Positions 1 through 8,482 of a DNA stretch of 64,000 nucleotides are shown here, in pieces. The stretch covers positions 2,356,001 to 2,420,000 of the forward strand of contig OZ244213.1 of assembly GCA_965216905.1 (NCBI GenBank). Direction: 5' to 3'. The position numbers and the translations under genes are program-made. Below the pieces are notes generated by a model that was not told the origin of the DNA, ran no database searches, and saw only the letters and a program-made list of their open reading frames with translations. The stretch's first letter is position 1; every line of letters starts with the position of its first letter. The stretch comes from G965216905 sp965216905 (GTDB taxonomy: Bacteria > Actinomycetota > Acidimicrobiia > Spongiisociales > ZC4RG35).

Positions 1-1
1 A

Positions 2-1303
2 ATCGTCCCGGCCGATGCAGGCACGGTCAACGCCGTGCTCGACATCGAGATGGAGCAGTACCTGCGTGGGCTGGCGGAGATGCCGACGGACTGGCATGCG
101 GAAGCGCTGGCCGCCCAGGTGATCGCAGCCCGCAACTACACCATTCGGCGGGTCCTGGACACGGCGGATTCAGAGGGCGCTCCCACCCGCAGTTGCGATT
201 GTCACCTGTATGACGACACCCGGGACCAGGCGTATCGGGCGTGGGCGAAAGAAGGCATCAGCCCGAATGGCTGGGTCGATGCGGTCGAGGCGACGACCGA
301 TGTGGTGGCGACCCATCCTCCGTCGGGCCGAGGCGTCTTCACGGCCTATTACTCCTCTTCGACCGGCGGAGCGACGCACACGAACGAGCACGTATGGGGG
401 AGTTCGCCACTCCCGTTCCTGCGATCGGTCGATGATCCGTGGTCCATCGCCGAATCCGTTTCCAACCCGTACGCCTCCTGGAGTCGTACCTTCGGCGCAG
501 CGGACCTCGCCGAGCGCCTCGGTTGGGACAGCGTCACGGGTGTCGATCTCATCGACGTGGCTCCCAACGCGGTCGTGCGATTCGTCGGCGTCGATGGCGG
601 TGACGAGGTGGCGACGGAACTCTGGGGGGATGGTCTCCGCACAAAGTTGTCGCTTCGATCGAGTTATGTGACCTCGGTCTCCGGCCCGGGTGGTGGGCCC
701 CCGCCGGCGGGTGGCCTGGGTGACATCGCCGGCTCCGTCCACGCCGCAGACATTCTCTACATCGCCGAACTCGGCATCACCAAGGGATGCAATCCGCCGG
801 CCAACACCAGGTTCTGCCCTTCCGACGGGGTCACCCGCGGGCAGATGGCAGCCTTCCTCGTCCGTGCGCTCGGCCTGGGTGGCGGCGTCGACAACCACTT
901 CGTCGACGACGATGGCTCGATCTTCGAGCGTGATATCGCCCTCTTGGCGGAAGCCGGTGTGACCAAGGGATGCAACCCTCCCGACAACGATCGCTTCTGT
1001 CCCGAGCGCCTCGTCTCCCGGGGCGAGATGGCCGCCTTCCTCAGTCGTGCGTTCGGATACTCGGCGACGGTCGTTCCACCGGCCGCGGCGGAGAACGACG
1101 GAGCCGAGAACCAGTCATTCGATCCAGGCTTCGTCGATGATGATCGATCGGTGTTCCGATCCGAGATCGCCGCCCTCGCCCACGCCGGCATCACCCAGGG
1201 GTGCAATCCGCCCGCCAACGATCGGTACTGCCCCGACGACCTCGTCACCCGGGAGCAGATGGCATCCTTCCTGGCGCGGGCACTCAAGTCGTCCGGGCAG
1301 TAG
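2..1303 (+). CDS. SpoIID/LytB-domain protein with three SLH-like repeats (5' truncated)
   Basis: The frame is open to the window edge, so the true start lies upstream; the first internal GTG is at 35. The N-terminal ~200 residues carry the SpoIID/LytB signature (EQYLRG, EMP, EAL-AQV-AARNY, then YYSSSTGG and a VWGSSPLPFL segment), a family that acts on or assists turnover of cell-wall glycan outside the membrane. A Gly/Pro linker leads into three repeats of about 50 residues, each with an acidic opener (FVDDD), an ITKGCNPP-type centre, an FCP or YCP motif and an end such as TRGQMAAFLVRA. They resemble S-layer homology repeats with two added cysteines. The same repeat recurs in the protein at 62116-63633. 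Likely secreted and wall-attached; the signal peptide is outside the window. Confidence 0.8.
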   Translation: MVPADAGTVNAVLDIEMEQYLRGLAEMPTDWHAEALAAQVIAARNYTIRRVLDTADSEGAPTRSCDCHLYDDTRDQAYRAWAKEGISPNGWVDAVEATTDVVATHPPSGRGVFTAYYSSSTGGATHTNEHVWGSSPLPFLRSVDDPWSIAESVSNPYASWSRTFGAADLAERLGWDSVTGVDLIDVAPNAVVRFVGVDGGDEVATELWGDGLRTKLSLRSSYVTSVSGPGGGPPPAGGLGDIAGSVHAADILYIAELGITKGCNPPANTRFCPSDGVTRGQMAAFLVRALGLGGGVDNHFVDDDGSIFERDIALLAEAGVTKGCNPPDNDRFCPERLVSRGEMAAFLSRAFGYSATVVPPAAAENDGAENQSFDPGFVDDDRSVFRSEIAALAHAGITQGCNPPANDRYCPDDLVTREQMASFLARALKSSGQ

Positions 1304-1318
1304 CCGCCCCGACGGCGG
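1304..1318 (+). terminator. Possible short hairpin after the SpoIID gene
   Basis: CCGCC and GGCGG arms surround a 5-base loop directly after the TAG stop. There is no T-tract, so it is only a weak terminator candidate. The rest of the gap to 1444 holds a TACCAT hexamer at 1392-1397 that could be a -10 box for the next gene. Confidence 0.25.
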
Positions 1319-1444
1319 TCGAGTCGATGGATCAGTCGATCGTCCAGCCGACCGGCTGATCTGCCAGAGCCTCGAACGGGCGGTCGCCGTCTACCATGCC
1401 GAGTCGCTTCGGTCGGAGCGATTCGGCGGTATGGCGGAGGACCC

Positions 1445-2740
1445 GTGGACGATCCCATTCGCTTTTTCTCAGAGGAACGGTGGACGCTGGGTGTCATCGG
1501 GCTGGGATACGTCGGGCTGCCCCTCGCAGTCACCGCCGCCGACCGCGGCCTGGCGGTCCTCGGATTCGACGTGGTCGAGTCGAGGGTGCGTGACCTCGCA
1601 CGCGGTGTGTCACACGTCGAGGACGTCTCCGATGCCGACCTCCAGCGCGCGCTCGGAAGGGGAGCCCGCTTCACTGCCGACCCGGGGGATCTCCGGGAGG
1701 CCGACGCGCTCATCATCTGCGTGCCCAGCCCGTTGGGAAGGAACCGCCAGCCGGACCTGTCCTACATCGAGGCGGCAGCCGTGACCGTCACCAAGGCGCT
1801 CCGGCCCGGCCAGCTGGTGTCCTTGGAGTCGACCACCTACCCGGGGACGACCGAGGAGATGATCGTTCCGGCCGTCCATGCCGCCGGGCTGGAGCTCGAC
1901 GCCGACGTCTGGGTCGTCTTCTCGCCGGAGCGGGTGTCGCCCGGGGATGCGATGAAGACCGGCGAGATCCCCAAGATCGTCGGCGGCGTGAGCGGTTTGT
2001 CCACTCGGGTGGGAGGCGCGGCGTACCGGCGGCTGGTTCCCCAGGTTCACGAGGTGTCCACGTCCCGAGCTGCGGAGATGGCGAAGCTGCTCGAGAACAC
2101 CTACCGCGCCGTGAACATCGGGTTGATCAACGAGATGACCCAGCTCGCCCACGAGCTGGACATCGACATCTGGGAAGTCATCGAGGCCGCCGACACCAAG
2201 CCGTTCGGTTTCCAGGCGTTCTATCCGGGACCGGGCGTCGGCGGCCACTGCATTCCGCTCGACCCGCAGTACCTGGCCTGGAGGGCGAAGGCCGCGAACT
2301 TCGCGACCCGCTTCATCGATACGGCCGAACAGGTCAACACCAAGATGCCGGTGTACAACGCCGCCCGGATCGCCGACCTCCTGAACGCCCAGGGCCTGCC
2401 GGTGTTCGGAACCAAGGTGCTGGGCGTGGGGATCGCCTACAAGCCGGACATCGCCGACGATCGCGAGTCGGCGTCGCTCGACGTGCTGGCGGAGCTGCGC
2501 CGGCGAGGTGCTGCGGTGTCTGTGCTCGACCCGGTCGTCGGGTCGGAGCGGATCGCCTCTCATGGCTACCAACCCGTCGAGGCCGGCGACGACCTGTCGG
2601 AGTATGCGATCGCCGCGGTGCTGTGCGATCACGAGGTGATCGACTACGCAGCCCTGGCCGAGGCGGTTCCGACGGTCTTCGACGCCCGCGGTGCGTTCCG
2701 CAGGCGGGGAATACCGGCGGCGAATGTGGTAGCGCTGTGA
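1445..2740 (+). CDS. Nucleotide-sugar dehydrogenase (UDP-GlcNAc/ManNAc dehydrogenase type)
   Basis: It oxidises C6 of a UDP-sugar in two NAD-dependent steps to a uronic acid used in surface polysaccharide. The protein has 431 residues. The Rossmann motif GLGYVGLP begins near residue 19, and the catalytic cysteine is C269 in the segment GVGGHCIPLDPQYL. The GGHCIPLDP form is typical of the WbpA/WecC/TviB branch rather than the GGSCFPKD form of UDP-glucose dehydrogenase found here at 20567. The GTG start follows a GGCGGAGGA-type ribosome site. The next gene, a glycosyltransferase, starts one base after the stop. The exact sugar cannot be told from sequence. Confidence 0.85.
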   Translation: MDDPIRFFSEERWTLGVIGLGYVGLPLAVTAADRGLAVLGFDVVESRVRDLARGVSHVEDVSDADLQRALGRGARFTADPGDLREADALIICVPSPLGRNRQPDLSYIEAAAVTVTKALRPGQLVSLESTTYPGTTEEMIVPAVHAAGLELDADVWVVFSPERVSPGDAMKTGEIPKIVGGVSGLSTRVGGAAYRRLVPQVHEVSTSRAAEMAKLLENTYRAVNIGLINEMTQLAHELDIDIWEVIEAADTKPFGFQAFYPGPGVGGHCIPLDPQYLAWRAKAANFATRFIDTAEQVNTKMPVYNAARIADLLNAQGLPVFGTKVLGVGIAYKPDIADDRESASLDVLAELRRRGAAVSVLDPVVGSERIASHGYQPVEAGDDLSEYAIAAVLCDHEVIDYAALAEAVPTVFDARGAFRRRGIPAANVVAL

Positions 2741-2741
2741 C

Positions 2742-3842
2742 GTGAAGCCGCGGGCCCTGGTCGTCAGCTCGATCCACCATGCCGACGACAACCGCATTCG
2801 CGAAAAGACGATTCGGGCACTGGCTCCGATCTTCGATGTGACGTATGCCGCCCGCACGCCGGGACCGACCGACCCGACCGGCCTGGCCTTCGCTGCGCTG
2901 GAGGGTGGGCGGATGCGGCGGGATCTCGACGCCGGTTGGAAGATCCTGTCAGGCCGCTACGACCTCGTCTCGATCCACGATCCCGAGTTGCTTCCATTCG
3001 GCATCGTTGCCGGGCTTCTGCGGCGATGTGCCGTCGTATTCGACATGCACGAGGACGTCCCCGCCCAGATCCTCACCAAGGACTGGGTTCCCCCGGTGTG
3101 CCGCCGGCCGCTGGCGGCGCTCATGAGACTGGTGCTTCGGATCGCCGAGCGGTACGTCACCGTCACGGTCGCCGAGTCCGACTACCTTCGCCGTTTCCGT
3201 CATGCTCACCCACTCGTCCCCAATGCGCCGCGCTTCGACGGATTTCCGGAAACGGTCAAGACCCGGGAGCGAAGAGTCATCTACGTGGGCGATGTCACTC
3301 CGGTTCGAGGAGTCTTCGACCTGGTACGGGCTTGCGGGCTGATCGGTGTTCCGTTGATGCTGGTGGGGCCGGCACATGCCCACGGGTCCGACCTGAGAGC
3401 GGCGGCGTCCGCGGCGGGGACTCGGCTGACCATGACCGGCCGGCTCCCGCATCCCCAGGCCCTCGAAGAGATCCGCCGATCGATGGCCGGTGTCTCACCG
3501 CTGCACGACATCCCCAATTACCGGGAGTCGGTCCCCACCAAGATCCTCGAGTATCTGGCGCTCGGCGTACCGGTGGCTGCATCGGATCTGCCGGCGACCC
3601 GGCGCCTGGTGGATGGTCTCGAAGCGGTCGAGCTGTATCCACCGGGTGACGTCGATCGGCTCGCCGCTGCGATCTCGACGGTCCTGGACGACGGGATTCG
3701 GGCGGCGGCGGTGGGCCAGGCGAGTGCGGTGCGGTCACGCCATGCATGGGACGACCATCTGGTGCAGGGGATCTACACCACGGCGATGACGGGACGCCCG
3801 ACCCGCATCCGATCAACCCCGGAGGAAACCGAGGCCCCATGA
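2742..3842 (+). CDS. Glycosyltransferase family 4 (GT-B fold)
   Basis: Predicted to transfer a sugar from a nucleotide donor to a polysaccharide intermediate in the cytoplasm. The 366-residue protein has the GT-B layout: an N-terminal acceptor half with FDMHEDVPAQ, an inter-domain YVGDVTPVRGVFDLVRA segment, and a donor half with GRLPHPQALEEI and the conserved PTKILEYLALGVPVAASDLP region that binds the nucleotide sugar. It starts at GTG one base after the dehydrogenase stop, so the two are co-transcribed. Its last 30 bases overlap the end of the convergent GT2 gene. Donor and acceptor are unknown. Confidence 0.8.
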   Translation: MKPRALVVSSIHHADDNRIREKTIRALAPIFDVTYAARTPGPTDPTGLAFAALEGGRMRRDLDAGWKILSGRYDLVSIHDPELLPFGIVAGLLRRCAVVFDMHEDVPAQILTKDWVPPVCRRPLAALMRLVLRIAERYVTVTVAESDYLRRFRHAHPLVPNAPRFDGFPETVKTRERRVIYVGDVTPVRGVFDLVRACGLIGVPLMLVGPAHAHGSDLRAAASAAGTRLTMTGRLPHPQALEEIRRSMAGVSPLHDIPNYRESVPTKILEYLALGVPVAASDLPATRRLVDGLEAVELYPPGDVDRLAAAISTVLDDGIRAAAVGQASAVRSRHAWDDHLVQGIYTTAMTGRPTRIRSTPEETEAP

Positions 3843-4748
3843 GAGGTGCATGGTCGGGAGCACCGCCACGGTGGCGAGTCCGGCGAGATCTCGGCGGGCG
3901 AGCGCCAGCAGCGGGCCGGCCCCGACGATGGTGCCGAGGTAGATGCCCGGGGCCAGCCAAGCCCAGCGTCGGAGGGGAGTGAGCGCCAGGGCGGCGCTCG
4001 CCATCAGCGCGAGCACCAACGCTGGTGCAGCGAGCTGACGCGGCCGGAGACTGTCGGGATGCGAGCGGAGCATGAGTCGTTTCCCGGACCCGTAGTCGAA
4101 GTACTGTCGCGCCAGCGCCGGCAATGTCGGGCGCACCTGATACTCCACTTCGAGCTCGGGGTCGAACCACACCAGCTCGCCGGCTTGCCGGATGCGATGG
4201 TTGAGTTCGTAGTCCTGGTTTCGGCGGAACCGCTCATCGAACGCCCCGAGACGCTCGAGCACGTCTCGGCGGTAGGAACCGAGATAGACGGTCTCGACCG
4301 GCCCGGGCTCGCCGCCGAGCCGGTACCTGGCGTCGCCCACTCCGAGCGGTGTCGTCTGGGCGATGGCGATCGCCCGCTCCAGCCAGGACGTGCCGCTCGC
4401 CCGCTGAATCCCACCCACATTGGCGGCGCCGGTCTCGGTCAGGGTTGCCACGGCTCGCGCCACATAGCCGGGGGGCAGGACGGCATGGGCATCGCAGCGG
4501 ACGATGATGTCGCCCCGTGCCTCGGCGAGGGCCAGGTTGAGGCCGGCGGGAGTCGTCCCGAGGGGATTGTCGACCACCCGGACCCGCTCACCGAAGGCCT
4601 CGATCACCCGCCGCGTGGCATGGTCGTCGTCCGGAACTGCGACCACGATGTCGGTGATCGGTGGCTGCTGGCTCACGACCGAGTCGAGGGTCGCCCCGAT
4701 CGTGGTGGCGGCGTCTCTGGCGGGAATGATGACCGAGACCGATGGCAC
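3813..4748 (-). CDS. Glycosyltransferase family 2, membrane-anchored (ExoA-like)
   Basis: A 311-residue GT-A enzyme. Near the N-terminus are VSVIIPARDAATTI and a donor-binding RCDAHAVLPPGY segment with the DxD-like CDA; NQDYELNHRIRQAG is the ED-type catalytic region. C-terminal hydrophobic stretches (ALVLALMASAALAL and a final WGLGF region) suggest two or three membrane segments, as in ExoA-type succinoglycan transferases. I chose the GTG at 4748 because homology begins there; the open frame runs further back only by overlapping the divergent sugar transferase. The two divergent starts are 64 bases apart. The 3' end overlaps the convergent GT4 gene by 30 bases. Confidence 0.8.
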   Translation of the reverse strand: MPSVSVIIPARDAATTIGATLDSVVSQQPPITDIVVAVPDDDHATRRVIEAFGERVRVVDNPLGTTPAGLNLALAEARGDIIVRCDAHAVLPPGYVARAVATLTETGAANVGGIQRASGTSWLERAIAIAQTTPLGVGDARYRLGGEPGPVETVYLGSYRRDVLERLGAFDERFRRNQDYELNHRIRQAGELVWFDPELEVEYQVRPTLPALARQYFDYGSGKRLMLRSHPDSLRPRQLAAPALVLALMASAALALTPLRRWAWLAPGIYLGTIVGAGPLLALARRDLAGLATVAVLPTMHLSWGLGFLRG

Positions 4749-4798
4749 GGGTCCATCATGGCCGGACGCGCCGGCTGAAGAAGGATCGATCGCGGCGG

Positions 4799-4804
4799 TA
4801 CGAT
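4799..4804 (+). promoter_or_regulatory. -10 box TACGAT, leaderless-type
   Basis: TACGAT ends 8 bases before the GTG at 4813, so transcription would begin at or within a few bases of the start codon. The -35 region is weak. Confidence 0.4.
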
Positions 4805-4812
4805 TCGCGTCT

Positions 4813-6105
4813 GTGCGCAACCGCTTCGTCATCTCGGTGGCCTTCGTCGACCTGCTCTTGTTGGGCGTCTCCGTCATTCTCGCCTCACTCCTCGTCTTCG
4901 ATGCGCCGCTGCCGTGGACGGTCGACTTCCCCGGTCGCGAGGTAGGGAGAGACATCATCCCACTGCTGTTGCTGCTCGGCGGCGGCGCCGTGCTGATGGC
5001 GGTCCTGACGGGCGGACTGAGCGGGCCGGGAGTGCCTCGCCCGACCTACGGGCGGGGAGTGGCCATCGTGCTCGGGACCTTCGCCTTCGTTGCGATCACC
5101 GTGTTGGGCTTTCGGTTCTTCTACCCCCGCGTGTTCCTGGCCGTGACCATCCTGGTATGGGGTGCGCTGGCCAATCTGCAGCGGGTGATTCGCCGGGCGC
5201 GTCCGTGGACCGAGACGCTCGCAGTCGTCAGCTCGGAGAAGCAGCTGATCGCGGACCTCGTGGAGTCCGATCATGTCACGCTCTACACCGTCATCGACCC
5301 GTCATCGGAGACCAAGCCGGAACCACTGCCGGTCGGGACGACGCTGGCGCTCGACCTCAGAGCCGTGCTCACCGACCGAGTGGCTCGGTTCGTCTCCTCG
5401 TGTGACATCGCCGGATATCCCATTCGGCCCCTTGCATCGGTCTACGAGGAGCACACCGGTCGGATTCCGCTCGTCCATCTGGCCGAGGGTTGGGAGATCT
5501 CCACGCCGCTGGTCCGGACCAGTGCCTTCCTGCCAGGGAAGCGATTGTTCGACATCGGTGCCGTCCTGGTGGCCACCCCGTTGTGGCTCCCGCTGCTGGG
5601 TTTCGTGGCGCTGTTCGTCCGTCTGTCGTCACGTGGTCCGGTGATCTTCCGGCAACGTCGGATCGGGCTCCACGGCAGGCCGTTCACATTGGTCAAGTTC
5701 CGCACGATGCGTGCCGACTCCGAGAGTGGAGGTCCGCGCATGGCACGAGCCAATGACGATCGAATCGTGAAAGGTGGGGCGATGCTGCGCCGCAGCCGTC
5801 TGGATGAGCTACCGCAGGTCTGGAACGTGTTGAAGGGCGACATGAGCCTCGTCGGCCCCCGAGCCGAACAGATTCCATTCGTTCGACAGTTCCGCAAGCG
5901 CATCCCGTTCTACGACCAGCGCCACCTCGTGCGGCCGGGTATCACGGGTTGGGCACAGGTCAATTTCGGCTACGCAGAAGGCGCGGCGGACACGGTCGAC
6001 AAACTGTCCTACGACCTGTACTACGTCAAGCACGTCTCGCCCGTTCTCGACGTCCAGATCCTGTGGAAGACGGTCTGGACCGTGTTGACCGCCGCCGGTC
6101 GATGA
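4813..6105 (+). CDS. Polyprenyl-phosphate sugar-1-phosphate transferase (priming glycosyltransferase)
   Basis: It starts polysaccharide synthesis by moving a sugar-1-phosphate from UDP-sugar to undecaprenyl phosphate at the membrane. The 430-residue protein has four N-terminal hydrophobic segments (about residues 5-120), a soluble middle domain, a fifth membrane segment after KRLFDIG near 240, then the catalytic core: FRQRRIGLHG, LVKFRTMR, RRSRLDELPQ, MSLVGPRAE and the RPGITGWAQV motif. This is the WbaP/CpsE layout. The start at GTG 4813 opens exactly at the first membrane segment. The stop overlaps the flippase start (ATGA). Confidence 0.9.
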   Translation: MRNRFVISVAFVDLLLLGVSVILASLLVFDAPLPWTVDFPGREVGRDIIPLLLLLGGGAVLMAVLTGGLSGPGVPRPTYGRGVAIVLGTFAFVAITVLGFRFFYPRVFLAVTILVWGALANLQRVIRRARPWTETLAVVSSEKQLIADLVESDHVTLYTVIDPSSETKPEPLPVGTTLALDLRAVLTDRVARFVSSCDIAGYPIRPLASVYEEHTGRIPLVHLAEGWEISTPLVRTSAFLPGKRLFDIGAVLVATPLWLPLLGFVALFVRLSSRGPVIFRQRRIGLHGRPFTLVKFRTMRADSESGGPRMARANDDRIVKGGAMLRRSRLDELPQVWNVLKGDMSLVGPRAEQIPFVRQFRKRIPFYDQRHLVRPGITGWAQVNFGYAEGAADTVDKLSYDLYYVKHVSPVLDVQILWKTVWTVLTAAGR

Positions 6106-7373
6106 CCGCGCCGGACACGGCCTCGGCCGACCTCTCTCACGGCATGCGCGCGCCTGGCACGGCTGCCATGATCGTCGGCGGGGTGGTGGGAGCCATCGCG
6201 GCCTATCTGTTTCAAGTCCTCGGCGGGCAAGCACTCGGTGAACGGGCCTTCGCTCCCATCGGGGCGCTGTGGACGGCCGTCTTCATCATCGCCACGATCG
6301 TGTTGATCCCGCTCGAGCAGTACGCCACCCGCGAAGTGAGCAAGGGGAGGAATCCCGTCCGACAGGACGGCACGGTGATCGCCGGTGTGGTGATGGCGGC
6401 GGTGGTCGTCGGGACCGGGTTCGTGTTGGCCACTCGCGACCTCTACTTCGAGGGCAAGTCGGTGTACGCCGTTCAGATGGCCGTGATGATGCTCGGGTTC
6501 GGGTTGTTGTTCGTCGGTCGCGGGATGCTGGCCGGGGCCCGACGGTTTCGGGTCGTCGGCTGGCTGCTGGCCGCCGAGTCGTCGATTCGCCTGGTCCTTG
6601 CCGCCGTCGTGGCGCTGATCGGGGGTGGAGCGGTCTGGTTCGGCTGGGCGATGGTCTCCGCCCCGTTCGTGGTCATGGGGGTGCGTTTCTGGCGAGACCC
6701 GGGAGACAGCACGCCTCCCGATCGGGCGGTCCGGTTCCTGGCGGCATATGCGTCGGGAAGCGCCGCTTCGCAACTCCTGCTGGCGGCCTCACCTCTGGCG
6801 GTCGGCTTCCTGGGCGGCGGCGCCGCGCTGTTCAGCATCGTCTTCATGACCTTTACCCTGTTCCGTGCACCGCTCACCCTCATCTACTCCCTTCAGGGCC
6901 GTCTGCTCTCGCTGCTGGTTCGGCTCGTCGAGGAGGGGGACCGCCATCGTCTCCGCATCATCAGCGCGGCTACCGCCGGGTCGGCGTTCGTGCTGACTGC
7001 TGCGGCCTGGTTCGTCGGTGGAGCCATCGGTCCGGCGGTCGTTCGGCTGTTGGCCGGTCCGGGCTTCGACCCCGACCCGTCGGTGGCCGGGTACGTGGCC
7101 GCCGGAGTTGTCGCTGCCTCCGGAGCTCAGATCACCGGACAGGTGTTGGTGGCCCAAGGGCGAACCGGCCGATTGGCGGTGAGTTGGGCGGCCGGGCTGA
7201 TGCTGGCCCTGGCCATCATGGTGTTCCCGGCGGCGTCACCCGACGTCCGGGTGGCGCAGGCATTCGCGGCAGGCGAACTGACTGCGCTGTGCTTCGTGGG
7301 CGTGACCGTGCTCCGGTTTCATCGCCGGGATGTGTGGGCGGCACCCGCTCGCAGCCGGCGGGCTACCGGCTGA
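6102..7373 (+). CDS. Polysaccharide flippase-like membrane protein (MATE/Wzx type)
   Basis: A 423-residue, almost wholly hydrophobic protein with about 12 predicted membrane segments and few soluble loops. Its position, overlapping the priming transferase by ATGA, suggests it flips the lipid-linked oligosaccharide across the membrane. The conserved family features are general (paired glycine-rich helices, an EQYATRE segment after helix 2), so the call rests on topology plus context. It ends the polysaccharide block; the next gene is convergent, 28 bases away. Confidence 0.7.
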   Translation: MTAPDTASADLSHGMRAPGTAAMIVGGVVGAIAAYLFQVLGGQALGERAFAPIGALWTAVFIIATIVLIPLEQYATREVSKGRNPVRQDGTVIAGVVMAAVVVGTGFVLATRDLYFEGKSVYAVQMAVMMLGFGLLFVGRGMLAGARRFRVVGWLLAAESSIRLVLAAVVALIGGGAVWFGWAMVSAPFVVMGVRFWRDPGDSTPPDRAVRFLAAYASGSAASQLLLAASPLAVGFLGGGAALFSIVFMTFTLFRAPLTLIYSLQGRLLSLLVRLVEEGDRHRLRIISAATAGSAFVLTAAAWFVGGAIGPAVVRLLAGPGFDPDPSVAGYVAAGVVAASGAQITGQVLVAQGRTGRLAVSWAAGLMLALAIMVFPAASPDVRVAQAFAAGELTALCFVGVTVLRFHRRDVWAAPARSRRATG

Positions 7374-7401
7374 GCCGCCCGGCATCTGCACCCGACCGGG
7401 C

Positions 7402-7845
7402 TCACCTCTCCTCGAGGACCGCCTCGGAGATCCGGCCGAGTTCGACGACCTGGCTCGGGGTCAAACGATCGAACAACGACTGCAACACCGCTTCGACGTG
7501 GCCGGGTGCGGCCTCGACCAGGACCTGGTAGCCGTCGTCGGTGAGCTGGGCGTAGATCCCCCGACGGTCCCCGTCGCATCGGCGTCGTTCTACCCACCCC
7601 TCCTGTTCCAGACGGTTCATGGCGTGGGAGAGCCGGCTGGGGGAAGCGTCCACCAGCCGGGCCAGCTCGCTCATCCTCCGAGACCGCTCCGGGGCTTCCG
7701 AGAGCATGGCCAGGATCTGGTAGTACGCATGGGGCATGCCCGCGTCGGATTGAAGCTGGCGCTCCAGCTCGGCATGCAGATGACGCGTCGCCCCCAAGAA
7801 CAGCCTCCACACCCGCTGCTGCTCGTCGGTGAGCCATCGGGGCAT
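7402..7845 (-). CDS. MarR-family transcriptional regulator
   Basis: A 147-residue winged-helix DNA-binding protein, the normal size for MarR. Recognition region: MSELARLVDASPSRLSHAMN, then wing sequence VERRRCDGDRRGIYAQLTDDG with the DxRG-type motif that defines the family. N- and C-terminal helices would form the dimer interface. It follows an unknown gene by 4 bases and shares its promoter at 8301-8330, so it probably autoregulates that pair. The effector is unknown. Confidence 0.88.
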   Translation of the reverse strand: MPRWLTDEQQRVWRLFLGATRHLHAELERQLQSDAGMPHAYYQILAMLSEAPERSRRMSELARLVDASPSRLSHAMNRLEQEGWVERRRCDGDRRGIYAQLTDDGYQVLVEAAPGHVEAVLQSLFDRLTPSQVVELGRISEAVLEER

Positions 7846-7849
7846 CGGG

Positions 7850-8293
7850 TCAGGGTACTTGAAGCGTGAGGATGGTCCCGGCGGCCGGCGTTGCGGCCAG
7901 CTCCAGCCGGAGCGCCCCCGGGATCCGGCGCCGGGCTCGGACCCCCAGTCGCGGAATCGGATCGGACACGAGGACGGAACGCCCCGCCGAGATCGCCAGA
8001 CCCTCCGACAGCAGGACCGGTAGGTGAATGGGCCGGCGTACCTCGCGCCGGTGCTTGGCGGCTGCGACCAGCCGGAGCAGGTCCGCAACGGCCGAGGCGC
8101 CGATGGCCGCCACCCAGTACCGGCGGACGTACTCGTCGTCGGGTGCCACCCCATCGACGGGTCCCGGAACCAAGAACGGCCGGACCGTCGGCCGGACGAG
8201 TGTGGTGCGACAGCCGGTAGCACTGGATCTCCGCCCGGTGTGCGACGGTGTGGGAGGGTGGTTCTGCGAAGTCCCAGTTGCTACCGCTGTCAT
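7850..8293 (-). CDS. Hypothetical protein co-transcribed with a MarR regulator
   Basis: Not recognised. A protein of about 147 residues if started at the second ATG (8293); an in-frame ATG at 8299 lies too close to the -10 box to be in the message. The first ~25 residues are polar and low in complexity; the body (from LVRPTVRPFLVP) has an amphipathic helix-rich middle (RRYWVAAIGASAVADLLRLV) and an Arg-rich C-terminal half ending in an Ala/Thr segment. No signal peptide and no membrane segment. Four bases separate it from the MarR gene, which suggests that the regulator controls this protein or that the pair answers the same ligand. Confidence 0.55.
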   Translation of the reverse strand: MTAVATGTSQNHPPTPSHTGRRSSATGCRTTLVRPTVRPFLVPGPVDGVAPDDEYVRRYWVAAIGASAVADLLRLVAAAKHRREVRRPIHLPVLLSEGLAISAGRSVLVSDPIPRLGVRARRRIPGALRLELAATPAAGTILTLQVP

Positions 8294-8300
8294 ATCCATG

Positions 8301-8330
8301 ACACTATCGAGTAGCGTAAAACAATGTCAA
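8301..8330 (-). promoter_or_regulatory. Leaderless promoter and possible MarR operator
   Basis: On the minus strand a perfect -35 TTGACA (8330-8325) and a -10 TAGTGT (8306-8301) are 18 bases apart. The ATG at 8293 lies 7 bases past the -10, so the mRNA would start at the codon. TGACA (8299-8303) and TGTCA (8325-8329) form an inverted repeat bracketing the spacer, a natural place for the MarR dimer. The 140 bases between here and 8482 show no gene. Confidence 0.5.
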
Positions 8331-8482
8331 CTAGGACACTTTGGCTTTCTTTCGCGAAGCATGGTCGATCGAGTCCGAGCCGGTGTGGTCGCCCGGGGTT
8401 TCGAGGGTGATCGGGTCGATCGGCGCCGGTTCGGTCGTCGCCGGCCGCGGTCGGCCAGTCGCCGGCGGTGAGTCGCGGGCGA

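Noticed and set aside
35..1303. SpoIID domain as evidence for sporulation
   Set aside because: The domain is widespread in wall-acting proteins of non-sporulating bacteria, and the rest of the window has no sporulation genes.
8340..8482. Possible terminator or small gene downstream of the penicillin-binding protein
   Set aside because: Short GC-rich inverted repeats occur (such as AGTCGC/GCGACT) but with tiny loops and no T-tract; no coding signal.
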